NCBI RefSeq assembly: GCF_021233055.1
Contig: NZ_CP089538.1
Location: 229,501-293,500, forward strand
Source of the DNA: Spirosoma oryzicola
GTDB lineage: Bacteria; Bacteroidota; Bacteroidia; Cytophagales; Spirosomataceae
Length of the DNA: 64,000 nt
Direction of reading: 5' to 3'
Every line of letters begins with the position of its first letter. Position 1 is the stretch's first letter. Below are positions 27,101 to 34,844 of this stretch, one piece after another. The notes beneath the pieces are model-generated. The model was not told where the DNA came from and ran no database searches. It was given only the letters and a program-made list of their open reading frames with translations. The position numbers and the translations under genes were made by a program.

Positions 27101-27237
27101 TTCGCTTTGTGAGCGTGTGCCGACGGGGCGAGCCGGGTCCATAAAGTACGCCCTGGCTTCGTTAAGCCAAATGCCGTAAATAAACTGACGGACAGCAGAC
27201 CGATGACCAAAATCGGTCGTACAAGGTTGTTCCGCAT
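24172..27237 (-). CDS. Bifunctional GH3 (NagZ-like) beta-N-acetylhexosaminidase / serine beta-lactamase-like hydrolase
   Basis: 1021 residues with an N-terminal signal anchor (VLIGLLSVSLFTAFG region near 10-25). GH3 domain about 75-420: IGIDGEWGLGMRL, then KHFPGHGDTNADSHHTLP at 250-267 (the NagZ His/Asp general acid loop) and FTDALNM with nucleophile D337. A GH3 C-terminal-type domain spans about 430-600. A class C beta-lactamase-like domain (about 620-1015) carries SLTK at 687-690, YSD in place of YxN, and GHTGFTG as the third box. Such fusions in Bacteroidota are thought to act on peptidoglycan or muropeptides in the periplasm. Own terminator follows at 24107-24136. Confidence 0.9.
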   Translation of the reverse strand: MRNNLVRPILVIGLLSVSLFTAFGLTKPGRTLWTRLAPSAHAHKAKARRLTAPASHVRSYATPVEVFSLSDSGQRWVDSVFQTLTPEQKVGQFFMVATFSNRHDNHYQYIEHLIQTNHIGGLIFFQGGPYRQAVLTNRYQALSKVPLLIGIDGEWGLGMRLDSTMDFPKQMALGAIRDNELIYRMGAEIGRQCQRLGIHINFAPVSDINSNPANPVIGIRSFGESKENVALKASAYMRGLQQTHVIATAKHFPGHGDTNADSHHTLPTVSRSSEQMRDIDLYPFRKLIADSLMGVVTGHLHVPVMDNTPALAATLSEKIVTELLKKELGFRGLVFTDALNMGGISRSPKAMDVNLRALMAGNDILLYPENVREASQNILNAIQQGVISQEFIDEKVKKILRAKYWAGLNQYKPINLAGLSAELNSPEAQQLKHDLCEQAVTVVTNRNKILPIGPLDSLRLASIAIGADVDNPFQKTLNQYAPFQTLSYPNKIVSETELNDALAQVSSANTVVVSYHKMTESSYRKFGITKASFDLVTRLKQRGVKVIVTVFGSPYSLTQFTDADGLICAYQEFDEMQRVVPQVLFGALGSRGMLPISTGDLKVGLGETVSPEGRLSAGSPESVGMKTAVLAKIDAIAQNAVRDHVVPGCEILVARKGKVVYSKNFGALTYSPGAEKVTDETLYDLASLTKVLATLQSVMVLYDRKQIDISQKASLYLPELRGTNKQNIVIQDLLWHQSGMVSFYPTTWDRTRTPGGGLKAEYYSATRDTLHPLQIAPTLWATPALKDSVWKWVVQSPMSRKLDESGKPAYVYSDLNFLMLQKIVERVSKQPLDAFVTENVYKTLGLHQLGFTPLQRLKNPHCAPTEQDTYYRNQLLVGTVHDQMAAVQGGVSGHAGLFGNAHDIATLLQMNLQKGFYGTERIFQPMTVPYFTQTLSNRSHRALGWDKPNPESSSSVYLAQQASATSFGHTGFTGNVVWVDPEKELIFVFLSNRIYPTAGNNSINTTKLRRRIHELIYSAVL

Positions 27238-27812
27238 GGGTACTCGATTGGTAAAAAGGTACAGTCGGCTATCGGTGGTTTATCGCCAAACCATAAAAAT
27301 AGCCAACACCTACTGAAAACAATAACACATGTTTGAATTATCTAACTTTTTAACAAAATAATATACGTGAAATGTTTCGCTGCTTGGATTAATACAAAAT
27401 TAAAACGAGCGAATGGAAAGAAAGCCGACGTTGCGATTTCAGGAAATGCATTGACAATCAACTCATCAGTTGATGAATAAATGAATGTTTGTTGCAGGAT
27501 TGAAACGTCAAAAAAGTATACGGAGCAGCACAAAATAACAGCAGATCAATCACCAACCGTATACGGGTGTAGCTGTAAAGCACTTGGAGCGGAAGAAAAC
27601 TTCCTGTAAACTGACGAATGAGATTGGAGAAGCAGGCTGGTAAGAGTTTAACAACGATTCGTTGTCTACATGGGCCGATCACCCAATAGCCTGTTCAAGT
27701 GGATCATTGCAAGACCCAAGCTGTAGCTAGTTGGAAGAAGCTACAGGGCGCTTTCAGACGTAACTTAACAGCCGTCAGATGAAGTGTGGAAGAGAGGATG
27801 CGTAAGAGTAAA
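27238..27812. other. 575-bp region without a recognisable gene
   Basis: AT-rich upstream region of the GH3 fusion gene and the 3' side of the small secreted protein gene. Short open frames on the minus strand lack family features and a credible start. No tRNA or clear hairpin seen. Confidence 0.5.
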
Positions 27813-28061
27813 TCAGAAAGACCGTGCCGGACGTACGCTCGCCAGGGCAGCAACCAGTCGTTTGCTTAGTTCAGCTTTGTCAATAGCGGCAAGCGGCTGC
27901 CAGCACGACGACGCTGATGTCACTTTCGATTTTTGAACTAAAGCCGACGATTTCGCCCGCATTTGCTTTCTGGCAGCAAAAATATTGTGCGGATGCCCCA
28001 TGCTCATCGCCTGTCCGCTAATGCCTACTAGTAAGGTTCCGACAATTAGTAAGGTTTTCAT
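27813..28061 (-). CDS. Small secreted protein of unknown function
   Basis: 82 residues from the ATG at 28061: MKTLLIVGTLLVGISGQAMS is a clear signal peptide, so the mature product is about 60 residues, basic, with a central run KSSALVQKSKV. The open frame continues 44 codons upstream, but that part crosses a promoter and a hairpin and is not coding. A promoter with both elements (28088-28119) starts 27 bp before this ATG. No family recognised. Confidence 0.65.
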   Translation of the reverse strand: MKTLLIVGTLLVGISGQAMSMGHPHNIFAARKQMRAKSSALVQKSKVTSASSCWQPLAAIDKAELSKRLVAALASVRPARSF

Positions 28062-28087
28062 GGTCTGGTTGGTTCTTATTGACAACA

Positions 28088-28119
28088 CAAAGATATAGGC
28101 TTTGTTGGGTATCTTGCAA
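28088..28119 (-). promoter_or_regulatory. Promoter of the small secreted protein gene
   Basis: Minus strand TTG-N21-TATCTTTG, leader about 20 nt. It fixes the start at 28061. Confidence 0.7.
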
Positions 28120-28153
28120 TACATAGTACTAAATTTTTTAATTATTTTTTCAG

Positions 28154-28230
28154 AATCGGCCAGGTCGAGCAAAATATTGAGTCTCTTCTCCATAAAGCAT
28201 AATCATTTTGCTCGACCTGGCTAACCGATT
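28154..28230 (-). terminator. Long interrupted inverted repeat after the T9SS protein gene
   Basis: Arms 28154-28175 and 28205-28230: AATCGG plus CCAGGTCGAGCAAAAT pair perfectly apart from a four-base bulge (28221-28224); loop of 29 nt. It begins 6 bp after the stop at 28236. Confidence 0.6.
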
Positions 28231-28235
28231 TATCG

Positions 28236-29048
28236 TCAATCAAGCACGATTCGTTTGACGGCACCGTCTTCGTTCTGCGTGACAGTTATAAAGTAAGCTC
28301 CTTGTGCGCTTTTACCTAAATCAATTTGGCCGACAAACTCACCTGAGAAATCGTTCAACTCGCGTTTAGCTACTTCTTTTCCTTTCGGATTGGTCACAAC
28401 GATACTTACATCGCCTTTTGCCGGAGCCGTGAACCGGACGTTCAGTTGGGCGCGGTCTGGGTTGTTTGGATAAGCATCCAATCCACGAATGGTAGACGGT
28501 TTGCTGTTGAAATTGCGTGACCAGTCTTCGAAGGGACGAACAAGCTGTCGATCCAAGTCGCGCGGTAATTGCATTCTGAATCGGTTGAGCTGGTCGGCTA
28601 GCGAATCGGTCCCGCGACGAAATTCATAGCGCCAGGTTTGTAGATCACGGTCGTTAATCCGGGGTATTCTGCCTCGATACACGTAAAAATCATCGGGAAG
28701 CCGTCGGTGGCGGGGGGTGAGATGCTCGCGTCTTGCTACGTGGCCGCTATCCGTATCATCAACGATAATGGTCATGTGGCGCTTGCCTTCTTTCCCTTTC
28801 CGCGTCGTCTTCAGCGAGTCGACCAGTTTCATGACAAGACGGTCGCGTTCAGGATCAGTCAGACCGTCAACCCGGTAGGTACGTTCGATCTCCCGCACTT
28901 CATCGCCGTTTCGTTCAATGATCCGGACGTTAACTTCGTCTTTCTTTGGCGAAGAACCCGCCTTCTGAGCCGTAGCGATTCCACTGATACCACCAGCGAT
29001 GAACAGCGCTAAAACGAACCGCTGTAGCAGAATTACTGTTTTTTTCAT
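28236..29048 (-). CDS. Secreted protein with T9SS sorting domain
   Basis: 270 residues from the ATG at 29048 (MKKTVILLQRFVLALFIAGG, signal peptide ending ATAQ); an ATG at 29072 adds eight residues before the signal. The N-terminal region is highly charged (EVNVRIIERNGDEVREIERTY), the middle carries RDLDRQLVRPFEDW, and the C-terminal 75 residues are a type A T9SS sorting domain (AYPNNPDRAQLNVRF ... GAYFITVTQNEDGAVKRIVLD, given in parts). So it is exported and probably surface-anchored. No enzymatic domain recognised. Divergent from the histidine kinase at 29261. Confidence 0.75.
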   Translation of the reverse strand: MKKTVILLQRFVLALFIAGGISGIATAQKAGSSPKKDEVNVRIIERNGDEVREIERTYRVDGLTDPERDRLVMKLVDSLKTTRKGKEGKRHMTIIVDDTDSGHVARREHLTPRHRRLPDDFYVYRGRIPRINDRDLQTWRYEFRRGTDSLADQLNRFRMQLPRDLDRQLVRPFEDWSRNFNSKPSTIRGLDAYPNNPDRAQLNVRFTAPAKGDVSIVVTNPKGKEVAKRELNDFSGEFVGQIDLGKSAQGAYFITVTQNEDGAVKRIVLD

Positions 29049-29260
29049 AATCGTAACCGTTAATGAATACACAATAAGATAGGCTAAAAGTCATTGAGGG
29101 TGGGGCTGTTAAAGTTTGTTAAAGGCTCAGTGACTGCCTGGCAGCATTCGTATTTTTACGGATTACACAATCAGGCATAGCCAAAAGCATACCGATTGTG
29201 ATCTGCTTGTTTACCCATAGATGAAAAAAAAGGCCGAAGGTTGCATAAAGGCCGAAAAAA

Positions 29261-31177
29261 ATGTCGACACTACGCATACGATGGATTGTTGCCCTGATGG
29301 CAGTCGGATTGGTGGGCCTCGTTGGTTTACAGTCTTACTGGATCAGTAGTGCATTGCATTTGCAGAAAGAACAATTCGACTATAAGGTTACCGATGGCTT
29401 GCAGGAGGTTGTTCGCGCCCTCGAACGGCAGGAGGCTATGTACCAGGCAAAACAACATATCCAGGCCCGCGACCATCAGGACCGGTTGATGGCGATTGCC
29501 AGAAAAGAAGATAAGAAGTCGGTTGTTGAATCCTCGGCTTCCAGGAAAAAAGTAGCCAGTGCAACATCCGATAAAGTAGCTAGTACTCAGGCAAAGAAAG
29601 CAAATCCGAAAGTGACTGATTCGCAGCGGTTGCCGTATGGAATGGCCCCGGCTGGTGCGGTAGTTGTACAATCGGATGTGCTGCATCCGGTAGCGCATCC
29701 GCTGTCGCCAGAGCAAATGGCCGTTGTCGAAGAATTTTTCCGCCAGCAGGATGAACTGATGGCAGTTGGCGACTGGCAGACACAACTAGCCCAACAACAG
29801 CAGTTTAATCACTGGGTCGATCAGATTCTTGTCAACGAACTCAATCAGATCAACGGACAGGTGGCTTCGGCTCGTCGGCAGGATTCGCTGGCCCGATTAA
29901 AAGCAAGTCGGGAGCGGGCCAAACAGATTGCTAAGCAGCGAAAGTCGCGCCAAAATGTGTTGAACGATTCGGCTAAAACAGAGGTAGCCGTCAGTACACC
30001 AACAAGCTTTAGCTCGAACCGAACGGGCGAGCAGTCGAGAATGATCAAGGATGTATTGAAAGGGCTACTTCTTTCGGAACGCCCCATCGAGGATCGTATC
30101 AACCGACTGGCGCTCGATACGCTGCTACGGCAGGCATTGCAGGAAAGAGGCATCAACATTCCGTTTGCTTTTGGCGTTCGGACGAAATCCCAACCTGCTT
30201 TTCTGTTTACGTCGCTCGGTATGAGTCCGCAGCAGTTCAGAGAGGGTGGATATAAAGCCGCCTTGTTTCCGAACAATATGCTTGAAACGGGAAACTACGT
30301 TTACGTTTATTTCCCAACGCAACGACAGTTTATTCTGAGTCAGTTGTGGTTTACGTTCGGCGCATCAGCCGTGTTGATTCTCGTCATTCTGGCTTGTTTT
30401 TACATTGCTATTAGTACGATTGTCCGACAGAAAAAGCTGGCCGACATCAAGAATGATTTCATCAACAACATGACCCACGAGTTCAAAACGCCTATTTCGA
30501 CCATCTCATTGGCGGTTGAAATGGCGCAGGAACAGGTCCGCCACCCGCAGGGCGCTTCAAGCACGGATGAGTCATCCGTAAATGAACGGTTGTCGCGTTA
30601 CATGGGTATTATACGTGATGAAACCCGACGACTTGGTTCGCACGTTGAGAAAGTACTGCAAATGGCCTTGCTCGACCGGGGCGAAATCAAGCTGAAATTG
30701 TCGTCAGTCAACGTACACGATGTCGTCGAGAATGTGCTGAACAACATGAGTTTGCAGATCGAGCAGCGCGGGGGCGAATTAGACCTGGAGTTTGATGCCG
30801 ACCGCGAAGTGATTGAAGCCGATGAGGTCCACGTAACCAATATCGTGTATAACCTGCTCGACAATGCGCTGAAGTACTCGCCCGAAAGTCCGCATATCGC
30901 CTTGGCTACGCGTAGCCTTCCCGAAGGAGTCAGCATAACGGTTACGGATCACGGGCTGGGAATGACCAAAGATCAGCTAAGCCGTATCTTTGAAAAATTT
31001 TACCGGGTTCCGACGGGCAACCGACACGACGTAAAAGGTTTTGGGCTGGGATTGAGTTACGTGAAGAAGATGGTTGACGAACACCACGGGCAGATTCACG
31101 TGGTCAGCGAACCTGGCAAAGGCAGTTCATTCGAAGTGATTTTACCCTATAACATTAGCGAAAGAGCAAAAGAGTAG
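29261..31177 (+). CDS. Sensor histidine kinase
   Basis: 638 residues. TM1 near 8-28 and TM2 near 363-387 bracket a large, Gln/Lys/Ser-rich periplasmic region of about 330 residues with no known sensor fold. After TM2: H box NNMTHEFKTPISTIS, N box NIVYNLLDNALKYSP, and FGLGLSYVKKMV as the ATP lid. It phosphorylates the response regulator encoded 41 bp downstream. Its upstream region is shared with a T9SS-exported protein, which may be its target or part of the same stimulus response. Confidence 0.92.
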   Translation: MSTLRIRWIVALMAVGLVGLVGLQSYWISSALHLQKEQFDYKVTDGLQEVVRALERQEAMYQAKQHIQARDHQDRLMAIARKEDKKSVVESSASRKKVASATSDKVASTQAKKANPKVTDSQRLPYGMAPAGAVVVQSDVLHPVAHPLSPEQMAVVEEFFRQQDELMAVGDWQTQLAQQQQFNHWVDQILVNELNQINGQVASARRQDSLARLKASRERAKQIAKQRKSRQNVLNDSAKTEVAVSTPTSFSSNRTGEQSRMIKDVLKGLLLSERPIEDRINRLALDTLLRQALQERGINIPFAFGVRTKSQPAFLFTSLGMSPQQFREGGYKAALFPNNMLETGNYVYVYFPTQRQFILSQLWFTFGASAVLILVILACFYIAISTIVRQKKLADIKNDFINNMTHEFKTPISTISLAVEMAQEQVRHPQGASSTDESSVNERLSRYMGIIRDETRRLGSHVEKVLQMALLDRGEIKLKLSSVNVHDVVENVLNNMSLQIEQRGGELDLEFDADREVIEADEVHVTNIVYNLLDNALKYSPESPHIALATRSLPEGVSITVTDHGLGMTKDQLSRIFEKFYRVPTGNRHDVKGFGLGLSYVKKMVDEHHGQIHVVSEPGKGSSFEVILPYNISERAKE

Positions 31178-31218
31178 TGAACGATTCATGTACTCGTTTG
31201 CTCTTTCATCGTTCAATT

Positions 31219-31929
31219 ATGCCTACCATTCTTCTCGTCGAAGACGATCCCAATCTGGGCCAATTAGTGCAGGAATACCTGACTATGAAAGGCTACGCTA
31301 CTGACCGCGCTACGGATGGCAATCAGGGCCTGCAAAAGTTCATGGCTGGTCAGTACGACCTATGCATCTTCGATGTAATGATGCCCAAGAAAGACGGCTT
31401 CACCCTGGCGAAAGAAGTACGTATGGCGCAGCGTGAAGTGCCGATCATCTTTCTGACGGCCAAGTCCATGCAGGAAGATGCCATCCAGGGCTTCAAGGTG
31501 GGAGCCGATGACTACGTGACGAAGCCGTTTAGTATGGAGGAGCTTTTGTTACGCATTCAGGCTATCCTACGGCGGTATCAGCGATCTGCCGACGCACCTG
31601 AACCAACGGTATATAAGATCGGCTCGTTTTCGTTCGATTATCCCCACCAACTGCTAAGCCGTTCCGCCGAAAATGAACCCCAAAGCGAAATAGAGTCGCC
31701 GGCGCAGAAACTAACCAGTAAGGAATCCGAGTTATTAAAGTTGTTGGCTCAGAATTTGAATCAGCCCGTTAGCCGTAGTTTTGCGTTAAAAATGGTCTGG
31801 GGTGACGATTCATACTTCAACGCCCGCAGCATGGACGTGTACGTTACCAAGCTTCGTAAATACTTGAAAGATGATGCGACTGTTCAGTTGGTCAATGTAC
31901 ACGGTGAAGGATTTAAACTGATTGCCTGA
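31219..31929 (+). CDS. OmpR-family response regulator
   Basis: 236 residues from the ATG at 31219 (MPTILLVEDDPNLGQLVQEYL); an upstream in-frame GTG at 31177 is not needed. Receiver domain with acidic EDD, phospho-acceptor Asp in CIFDVMMPKKDGF, Thr in FLTAKS and Lys in VTKPF. The C-terminal winged helix contains LTSKESELLKLL and SMDVYVTKLRKYLKDD. Acts on DNA as the partner of the preceding kinase. Confidence 0.93.
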   Translation: MPTILLVEDDPNLGQLVQEYLTMKGYATDRATDGNQGLQKFMAGQYDLCIFDVMMPKKDGFTLAKEVRMAQREVPIIFLTAKSMQEDAIQGFKVGADDYVTKPFSMEELLLRIQAILRRYQRSADAPEPTVYKIGSFSFDYPHQLLSRSAENEPQSEIESPAQKLTSKESELLKLLAQNLNQPVSRSFALKMVWGDDSYFNARSMDVYVTKLRKYLKDDATVQLVNVHGEGFKLIA

Positions 31930-31991
31930 CGGTTTTCAGCTGTTCGATTGTTTTGAACCGAACGGTACGCGAAAACCGAAATTTGTAAGCC

Positions 31992-32963
31992 ATGAATATA
32001 ATACGTCGTCCGCGCCGGAGCCGTCAATCCGCTGCTATTCGTGATATGGTGCAGGAAACGCGCCTGTCCGTCACCGATTTTATTTTGCCCGTTTTTATCA
32101 TGGAAGGGCAGAACGTCCGTTCTGAAGTGGCTTCCATGCCGGGAATTCATCGTTTGTCGCAGGACTTACTCCTCGAAGAAATACAAGAGTGCGTCGATTT
32201 AGGTATCAAAACGTTCGATCTGTTTCCAAATCTGCCTGAGTCGAAAAAAGATAAATACGCTACGGAAAGCTACAACCCTGACGGTTTATATCTGCAAACG
32301 ATCCGCGCCATCAAAGACCGCTTCCCCGATGTGATGGTGATGACTGATGTGGCGATGGACCCGTACAGTTCGGACGGTCACGATGGTGTTGTCGAAAACG
32401 GTAAGATCCTAAACGATCCGACCTTAGAAGTACTGGGTAAAATGGCCTTGGCGCAGGCGCAGGCAGGCGCTAACATTGTCGGTCCTTCAGATATGATGGA
32501 TGGGCGAGTAGGCTATCTCCGGCAGGTGCTCGACGAAGGGGGCTTTCACGATGTTGCGATCATGTCGTACTCAGCCAAGTATGCCAGTGCTTTTTACGGA
32601 CCGTTCCGCGATGCGCTTGATTCAGCACCGAAATTTGGCGACAAAAAAACCTATCAGATGAACCCGGCCAATAGTCGGGAAGCGCTCATCGAAGCCCAGC
32701 TCGATTTTGCCGAAGGAGCCGACTTTCTGATGGTAAAACCCGCCTTAGCGTACCTTGACATCATCAAGCTTCTGAACGATAACTTTCATTTGCCCATTGC
32801 TGCTTATAACGTCAGTGGCGAGTATGCGATGATTAAGGCCGCGGCTCAGCAGGGCTGGCTCGATGGAGAACGGGCCATGATGGAATCACTACTGTCAATC
32901 AAACGGGCTGGTGCTTCGGTTATCCTCACTTATTTTGCTAAAGAAGCTGCCCGCCTTTTATGA
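31992..32963 (+). CDS. hemB: Delta-aminolevulinic acid dehydratase (porphobilinogen synthase)
   Basis: 323 residues, standard length. Starts MNIIRRPRRSRQSAAIRDMV; active-site regions are seen in DVAMDPYSSDGHDG, VAIMSYSAKYASAFYGPFRD (first Schiff-base Lys region) and FLMVKPALAYLDII (second Lys). Condenses two 5-aminolevulinate molecules to porphobilinogen in heme and B12 synthesis. The aspartate-type metal-site segment DYVT... is absent; DVAMDPYSSDG lacks the zinc Cys cluster, implying a Mg-type enzyme. The stop overlaps pyrC by ATGA. Confidence 0.95.
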   Translation: MNIIRRPRRSRQSAAIRDMVQETRLSVTDFILPVFIMEGQNVRSEVASMPGIHRLSQDLLLEEIQECVDLGIKTFDLFPNLPESKKDKYATESYNPDGLYLQTIRAIKDRFPDVMVMTDVAMDPYSSDGHDGVVENGKILNDPTLEVLGKMALAQAQAGANIVGPSDMMDGRVGYLRQVLDEGGFHDVAIMSYSAKYASAFYGPFRDALDSAPKFGDKKTYQMNPANSREALIEAQLDFAEGADFLMVKPALAYLDIIKLLNDNFHLPIAAYNVSGEYAMIKAAAQQGWLDGERAMMESLLSIKRAGASVILTYFAKEAARLL

Positions 32964-34297
32964 GTAAGCTATTAATTCGTAACGCTCGTTTGGTAAACGA
33001 AGGGCGTGTTGTGGAAACGGATGTGCGTATTGAAGATGGATTCATTGCGCAGATCGGTCAGAATTTGTCAGATGCTGGTGTCAATCAATCAATTGATGCC
33101 GATGGTCAGTACCTGCTCCCTGGTGTTATTGATGATCAGGTACACTTCCGTGAGCCGGGTCTTACGCATAAAGCAACCATTCAGTCCGAGTCGCGGGCGG
33201 GCATAGCGGGGGGTGTCACCAGCTTTATGGAGATGCCCAATACCGTACCCAACGCGCTGACGCAGGAGCTACTGGCCGATAAATATGCCATCGCTGCCCA
33301 AACGTCGCTGGCGAACTACTCGTTTTTTATGGGTGCTTCGAACAACAATCTGGATGAGGTTTTGCGTACAGATCCGCGCACTGTTTGTGGCATCAAGGTG
33401 TTCATGGGATCATCTACCGGTAATATGCTTGTGGATAATGAGCAGGTACTGGCCAGTTTGTTCCAGCAAAGTCCGATGCTAATTGCTACCCACTGCGAAG
33501 ACGAAGCTACGATTCGGGCCAACACCGAGCGCTACCGGGCAGAATACGGTGACAATGCGACTGCCGCTCTGCATCCGTTGATTCGTAACGAGGAAGCGTG
33601 CTTAATATCGTCAACGCTAGCGGTTGAACTGGCCAAGCAGTATAATGCCCGATTACATATCCTGCACATCTCGACGGCTGACGAACTGAAGTTATTCGCT
33701 AACGACCGGCCGTTAACGGAAAAGCGCATTACAGCGGAGGTGTGTGTCCATCACCTTTGGTTTGATAGTGATGATTACAAACGCCTGGGCAATCTGATTA
33801 AATGCAATCCGGCCATAAAAGCTCCGCATCACAAGGAAGCGCTAATGACGGCTCTGCTGGATGATCGACTGGATATAATTGCTACAGACCATGCTCCGCA
33901 CACTTGGGCGGAAAAGAAGCAATCGTATTGGCAGGCTCCATCTGGGTTACCGTTGGTACAGCACCCGCTTTTGTTGATGCTTGATTTTGTTCAGCAGGGT
34001 AAGCTACCGATTGAAACCGTTGTCCGCAAGATGTGCCACGCCCCCGCCGATTGTTTTCAGATTGACCGGCGTGGTTATGCGCGTGAAGGATACTGGGCGG
34101 ATCTAGTACTTGTCGATACCAATCGGCCAACAACCGTTTCGAAAGAAAATGTACTGTATCAATGCGGATGGTCGCCATTAGAAGGCCATACATTCGGGGC
34201 TACGGTAACGCACACGATTGTGTCGGGTGAACAGGTATACGCACAAGGACAGTTTCTGACCCACCAGTCAGGAAAGCGGATGCTATTTAATCGATAG
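32960..34297 (+). CDS. pyrC: Dihydroorotase
   Basis: 445 residues, class I type. Metal motif GVIDDQVHFREPGL (HxR), carboxylated-Lys region GIKVFMGSSTG, His in THCEDEA and ILHIST, and catalytic Asp in ATDHAPHTW. Cyclises N-carbamoylaspartate in pyrimidine synthesis; cytosolic. It overlaps hemB by four bases, so translation is probably coupled, an unusual pairing of heme and pyrimidine steps. Confidence 0.94.
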   Translation: MSKLLIRNARLVNEGRVVETDVRIEDGFIAQIGQNLSDAGVNQSIDADGQYLLPGVIDDQVHFREPGLTHKATIQSESRAGIAGGVTSFMEMPNTVPNALTQELLADKYAIAAQTSLANYSFFMGASNNNLDEVLRTDPRTVCGIKVFMGSSTGNMLVDNEQVLASLFQQSPMLIATHCEDEATIRANTERYRAEYGDNATAALHPLIRNEEACLISSTLAVELAKQYNARLHILHISTADELKLFANDRPLTEKRITAEVCVHHLWFDSDDYKRLGNLIKCNPAIKAPHHKEALMTALLDDRLDIIATDHAPHTWAEKKQSYWQAPSGLPLVQHPLLLMLDFVQQGKLPIETVVRKMCHAPADCFQIDRRGYAREGYWADLVLVDTNRPTTVSKENVLYQCGWSPLEGHTFGATVTHTIVSGEQVYAQGQFLTHQSGKRMLFNR

Positions 34298-34321
34298 TAC
34301 GAAAAAAATATGGTCTAGATC

Positions 34322-34353
34322 TTGCACAGTCAGGAAAGTGTACCGTATCTTTG
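34322..34353 (+). promoter_or_regulatory. Promoter of tRNA-Leu
   Basis: TTG-N21-TATCTTTG, ending 26 bp before the tRNA; the -7 octamer is identical to that of tRNA-His. Confidence 0.7.
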
Positions 34354-34379
34354 CAATCCCAAACAAGGGGAAACGTACT

Positions 34380-34466
34380 GCCGAAGTGGTGAAATTGGTA
34401 GACACGCACGTTTCAGGGGCGTGTGTCTTTACGGACATGCGAGTTCGAGTCTCGCCTTCGGCACCA
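34380..34466 (+). tRNA. tRNA-Leu (anticodon CAG), CCA encoded
   Basis: Acceptor GCCGAAG/CTTCGGC, discriminator A, encoded CCA (34464-34466). Anticodon stem CACGT/GCGTG with loop TTCAGGG holds CAG at 34414-34416. The long variable arm and GAGTTCGAGTCTC T-arm are those of a class II tRNA. Confidence 0.96.
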
Positions 34467-34470
34467 CCTT

Positions 34471-34498
34471 AAGCCGCAATCTATTGATTGCGGCTTTT
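34471..34498 (+). terminator. Terminator of tRNA-Leu
   Basis: Eleven-base stem AAGCCGCAATC/GATTGCGGCTT with TATT loop and trailing T, 4 bp after the tRNA CCA end. Confidence 0.88.
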
Positions 34499-34844
34499 GT
34501 TTTATAATTAACTTGTCCGCCACGACACTGCCCCTCTATACTACCCCTGAATGCGGCATGATTGGTCTGCCCCTTTTGAACACTGTTGAATAACCAGCAG
34601 TCTCTTTTCGGTTTCAATAATCCATTTACCAAGATTGCGCGTACGAGCGTGATCGATTCGAAGACGGCTACCGAGACGACACTTAGCCCGTTAGAGAAAG
34701 AAAACCGCCCCACTCTTTATCGCCCCTTTGATACTCACTGATTCTAAAAGTAGACTCAAGTCTCTACAAACATTTTTGTTACTGGCTTGTCTACTATAAA
34801 CTATTCATACATATTGTTTTTCAAGATTAACTCTTTTGCAATCA
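34499..34844. other. 346-bp gap without a recognisable gene
   Basis: Between tRNA-Leu and the PAS kinase. AT-rich towards the kinase start. No coding frame with family resemblance and no strong TAnnTTTG promoter was found. Confidence 0.5.

Noticed and set aside
27342..27682. Two short minus-strand open frames in the gap
   Set aside because: No signal peptide, family motif or promoter; AT-rich background.
28062..28193. 44-codon extension of the small secreted protein
   Set aside because: Overlaps a full promoter and the hairpin; the signal peptide starts at 28061.
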